Below, piece after piece: positions 13,458-14,490 of a DNA stretch of 14,490 nt. Origin of the DNA: CAYLLN01 sp036496265 (GTDB taxonomy: Bacteria > Planctomycetota > Planctomycetia > Pirellulales > Pirellulaceae); assembly GCA_036496265.1 (NCBI GenBank), contig DASXLL010000396.1, forward strand, positions 1 through 14,490, written 5' to 3'. Position numbers and translations under genes: made by a program. Position 1 is the first letter of the stretch. Each line of letters begins with the position of its first letter. The notes beneath the pieces are model-generated. The model was not told where the DNA came from. It saw only the letters and a list, made by a program, of their open reading frames with translations, and ran no database searches.

Positions 13458-14490
13458 TCAATTGCTGTCGTTCGTTTCGGCGGGGCGAACGGCGACAGCG
13501 CAATTCTTGTAGGAAGGTTGTCGCGAATACGGGTCGAAGTGGGCGAGCGTCAAGCGGTTGGTTTGCTCGTAATGCATGGGCAAGAACACTTGTCCCGGCT
13601 GGACTGTGTAGGTGACAAACGCCCGCGCGACGAGCGAGCCGCGCTGCGACTCGACGACCACGCGCTGCTCGGGCTTGATGCCGAGGCGGCGGGCGTCGGC
13701 CGGATTGATTTCAACGTAAACCTCGGCCGGATAGAGCTTGCGGAGGACGGCGGATTTCGAAGTCCGCGTTTGCGTATGCCATTGGGCGGCAGTGCCGCGG
13801 CCGGTCAGCAGCAGAAGGGGATAACGATCGCTGGGCGGCTCGGGCAACTTGGCCGGTTGCTCGAAGATGAACCGAGCTCGCCCGTCGGAATGATAAAAGT
13901 GGCCATCTTCGAAGAGGCGTCGCTGGTTGTCGGCAGGCTGGAAACCTGCCTCACTAGGATACGGCCACTGGATGCCGCCGCGCTCGTCGAGCATTTGGTA
14001 GTCGGCAATGCCGGAGATGTCGCACGGCTGACCGCGAGAAAGCTCTTTGAGCGACTGAAAGACGGCTTCGGGGCCGGTCCAGCGCTCGAACATGGAGCCG
14101 CACCCCCAGGCTTCGGCGATCAGGCGGAAGATCGAGAAATCGGCCAGTGCTTGTCCTGGGGCGCGGGCCACTTTTTTGATGAGGCCGATGCGACGCTCGG
14201 AGTTGATAAGGGTGCCTTCCTTTTCGCCCCAGGCCGCCGCGGGCAGAACCAAGTGGGCCTGCTGGGCCGTTTCGGTCGTCGTGTACATGTCCTGCACGAC
14301 GAGAAAATCGAGCCGTGAGAGGACATCGCGGAGCATGTGCTGATTGATCCACGAATGTGCGGGGTTCGTGGCGATCACCCACAGGCCTTTGATCTTTTCC
14401 TGCAAGATGCCTTCGATGATCTGGTCGTAAGCCCAACTGGGGCGATTCGGAATTTTCTCGGGTTCGATATTCAAGATGCTCGCGACGTCT
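13458..14490 (-). CDS. nasA: Assimilatory nitrate reductase catalytic subunit, C-terminal part (runs off the right edge)
   Basis: The visible 343 residues are the C-terminal part of a molybdenum bis-MGD enzyme of the NasA type, which reduces nitrate to nitrite in the cytoplasm. Signatures are KGLWVIATNPAHSWINQ, the cofactor block TTTETAQQAHLVLPAAAWGE then KEGTLINSERR, and the C-terminal molybdopterin dinucleotide-binding domain with LTGRGTAAQWHTQTRTSK, YVEINPADARRLGI and FLPMHYEQTNRLTLAHFDP. The frame is open to the window edge (DVASI precedes the TTG at 14474), so that TTG is not the start; the N-terminal [4Fe-4S] and cofactor domains lie outside. No C-terminal [2Fe-2S] extension is present, so electrons probably enter through a partner. 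A REP-like palindrome encodes about 7 residues (AGFQPAD) in a variable loop. First visible gene of the nas operon. Confidence 0.93.
   Translation of the reverse strand, partial: DVASILNIEPEKIPNRPSWAYDQIIEGILQEKIKGLWVIATNPAHSWINQHMLRDVLSRLDFLVVQDMYTTTETAQQAHLVLPAAAWGEKEGTLINSERRIGLIKKVARAPGQALADFSIFRLIAEAWGCGSMFERWTGPEAVFQSLKELSRGQPCDISGIADYQMLDERGGIQWPYPSEAGFQPADNQRRLFEDGHFYHSDGRARFIFEQPAKLPEPPSDRYPLLLLTGRGTAAQWHTQTRTSKSAVLRKLYPAEVYVEINPADARRLGIKPEQRVVVESQRGSLVARAFVTYTVQPGQVFLPMHYEQTNRLTLAHFDPYSRQPSYKNCAVAVRPAETNDSN
13932..13950. repeat. REP-like palindrome inside nasA
   Basis: GGCAGGCTGGAAACCTGCC has 6-bp perfect arms (13932-13937, 13945-13950) and closely resembles a palindrome common between planctomycete genes. 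Here it is read in frame on the minus strand as part of SEAGFQPADNQ, between the conserved GIQWPYP and RRLFEDG blocks. Confidence 0.5.

Noticed and set aside
13341..14318. 325-residue plus-strand frame opposite nasA
   Set aside because: Shadow of nasA and of the nasA-nirA junction; no family resemblance.

Overview
The window looks like a piece of a planctomycete chromosome, most like the Pirellula/Blastopirellula group. The evidence is the adjacent pair of a PSCyt1/DUF1549/DUF1553 giant cytochrome-like protein and a DUF1501 protein (a hallmark gene pair of that phylum), a small membrane protein opening with the planctomycete-style N-terminus MEPNPYESP, moderately high G+C, and families of GC-rich palindromic intergenic repeats. 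No identification below the phylum is claimed.

Layout. Positions 1-536 hold no convincing protein gene. They contain the 3' part of a leucine-tRNA-like sequence without its D arm or 5' acceptor strand, directly abutted by a 16-bp near-perfect inverted repeat, which together look like the scar or attachment site of an integrated element. From 5193 down to 537 (minus strand) lies the PSCyt/DUF1501 operon. Diverging from it (plus strand, 5453-7208) are a secreted rhodanese-like protein and a secreted protein with one CxxCH haem motif. Converging on these (minus, 8510-7230) is a secreted alpha/beta hydrolase carrying an extra N-terminal OB-like domain. Positions 8511-10012 are mostly non-coding and repeat-rich: a gene-poor spacer with a promoter-like motif and palindromes, a perfect 15-bp inverted repeat, an 88-residue membrane protein whose ATG overlaps the stop of a frameshifted transposase remnant, and a roughly 137-bp tandem repeat built around a GC-rich hairpin.

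From the right edge back to 10013 (minus strand) is an assimilatory nitrate-reduction operon: the C-terminal part of a NasA-type molybdenum nitrate reductase, a NirA-type sirohaem/[4Fe-4S] nitrite reductase, and a FAD/NADPH reductase of the sulfite-reductase alpha (CPR) class. In this last protein the usual flavodoxin (FMN) domain is absent and an RnfB-type four-cysteine Fe-S motif sits at the N-terminus. Together the three would take nitrate to nitrite to ammonium. The third protein is the probable route for NADPH electrons into NirA, and perhaps NasA; that is an inference from gene order and domains.

The most interesting items are the Fe-S-for-flavodoxin swap in the reductase, the OB-like/hydrolase fusion, the tRNA-scar structure at the left edge, the transposase remnant with its overlapping TAATG junction, and a REP-like palindrome inside the nasA reading frame. 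I found no CRISPR array, toxin-antitoxin pair, defence system or biosynthetic cluster.
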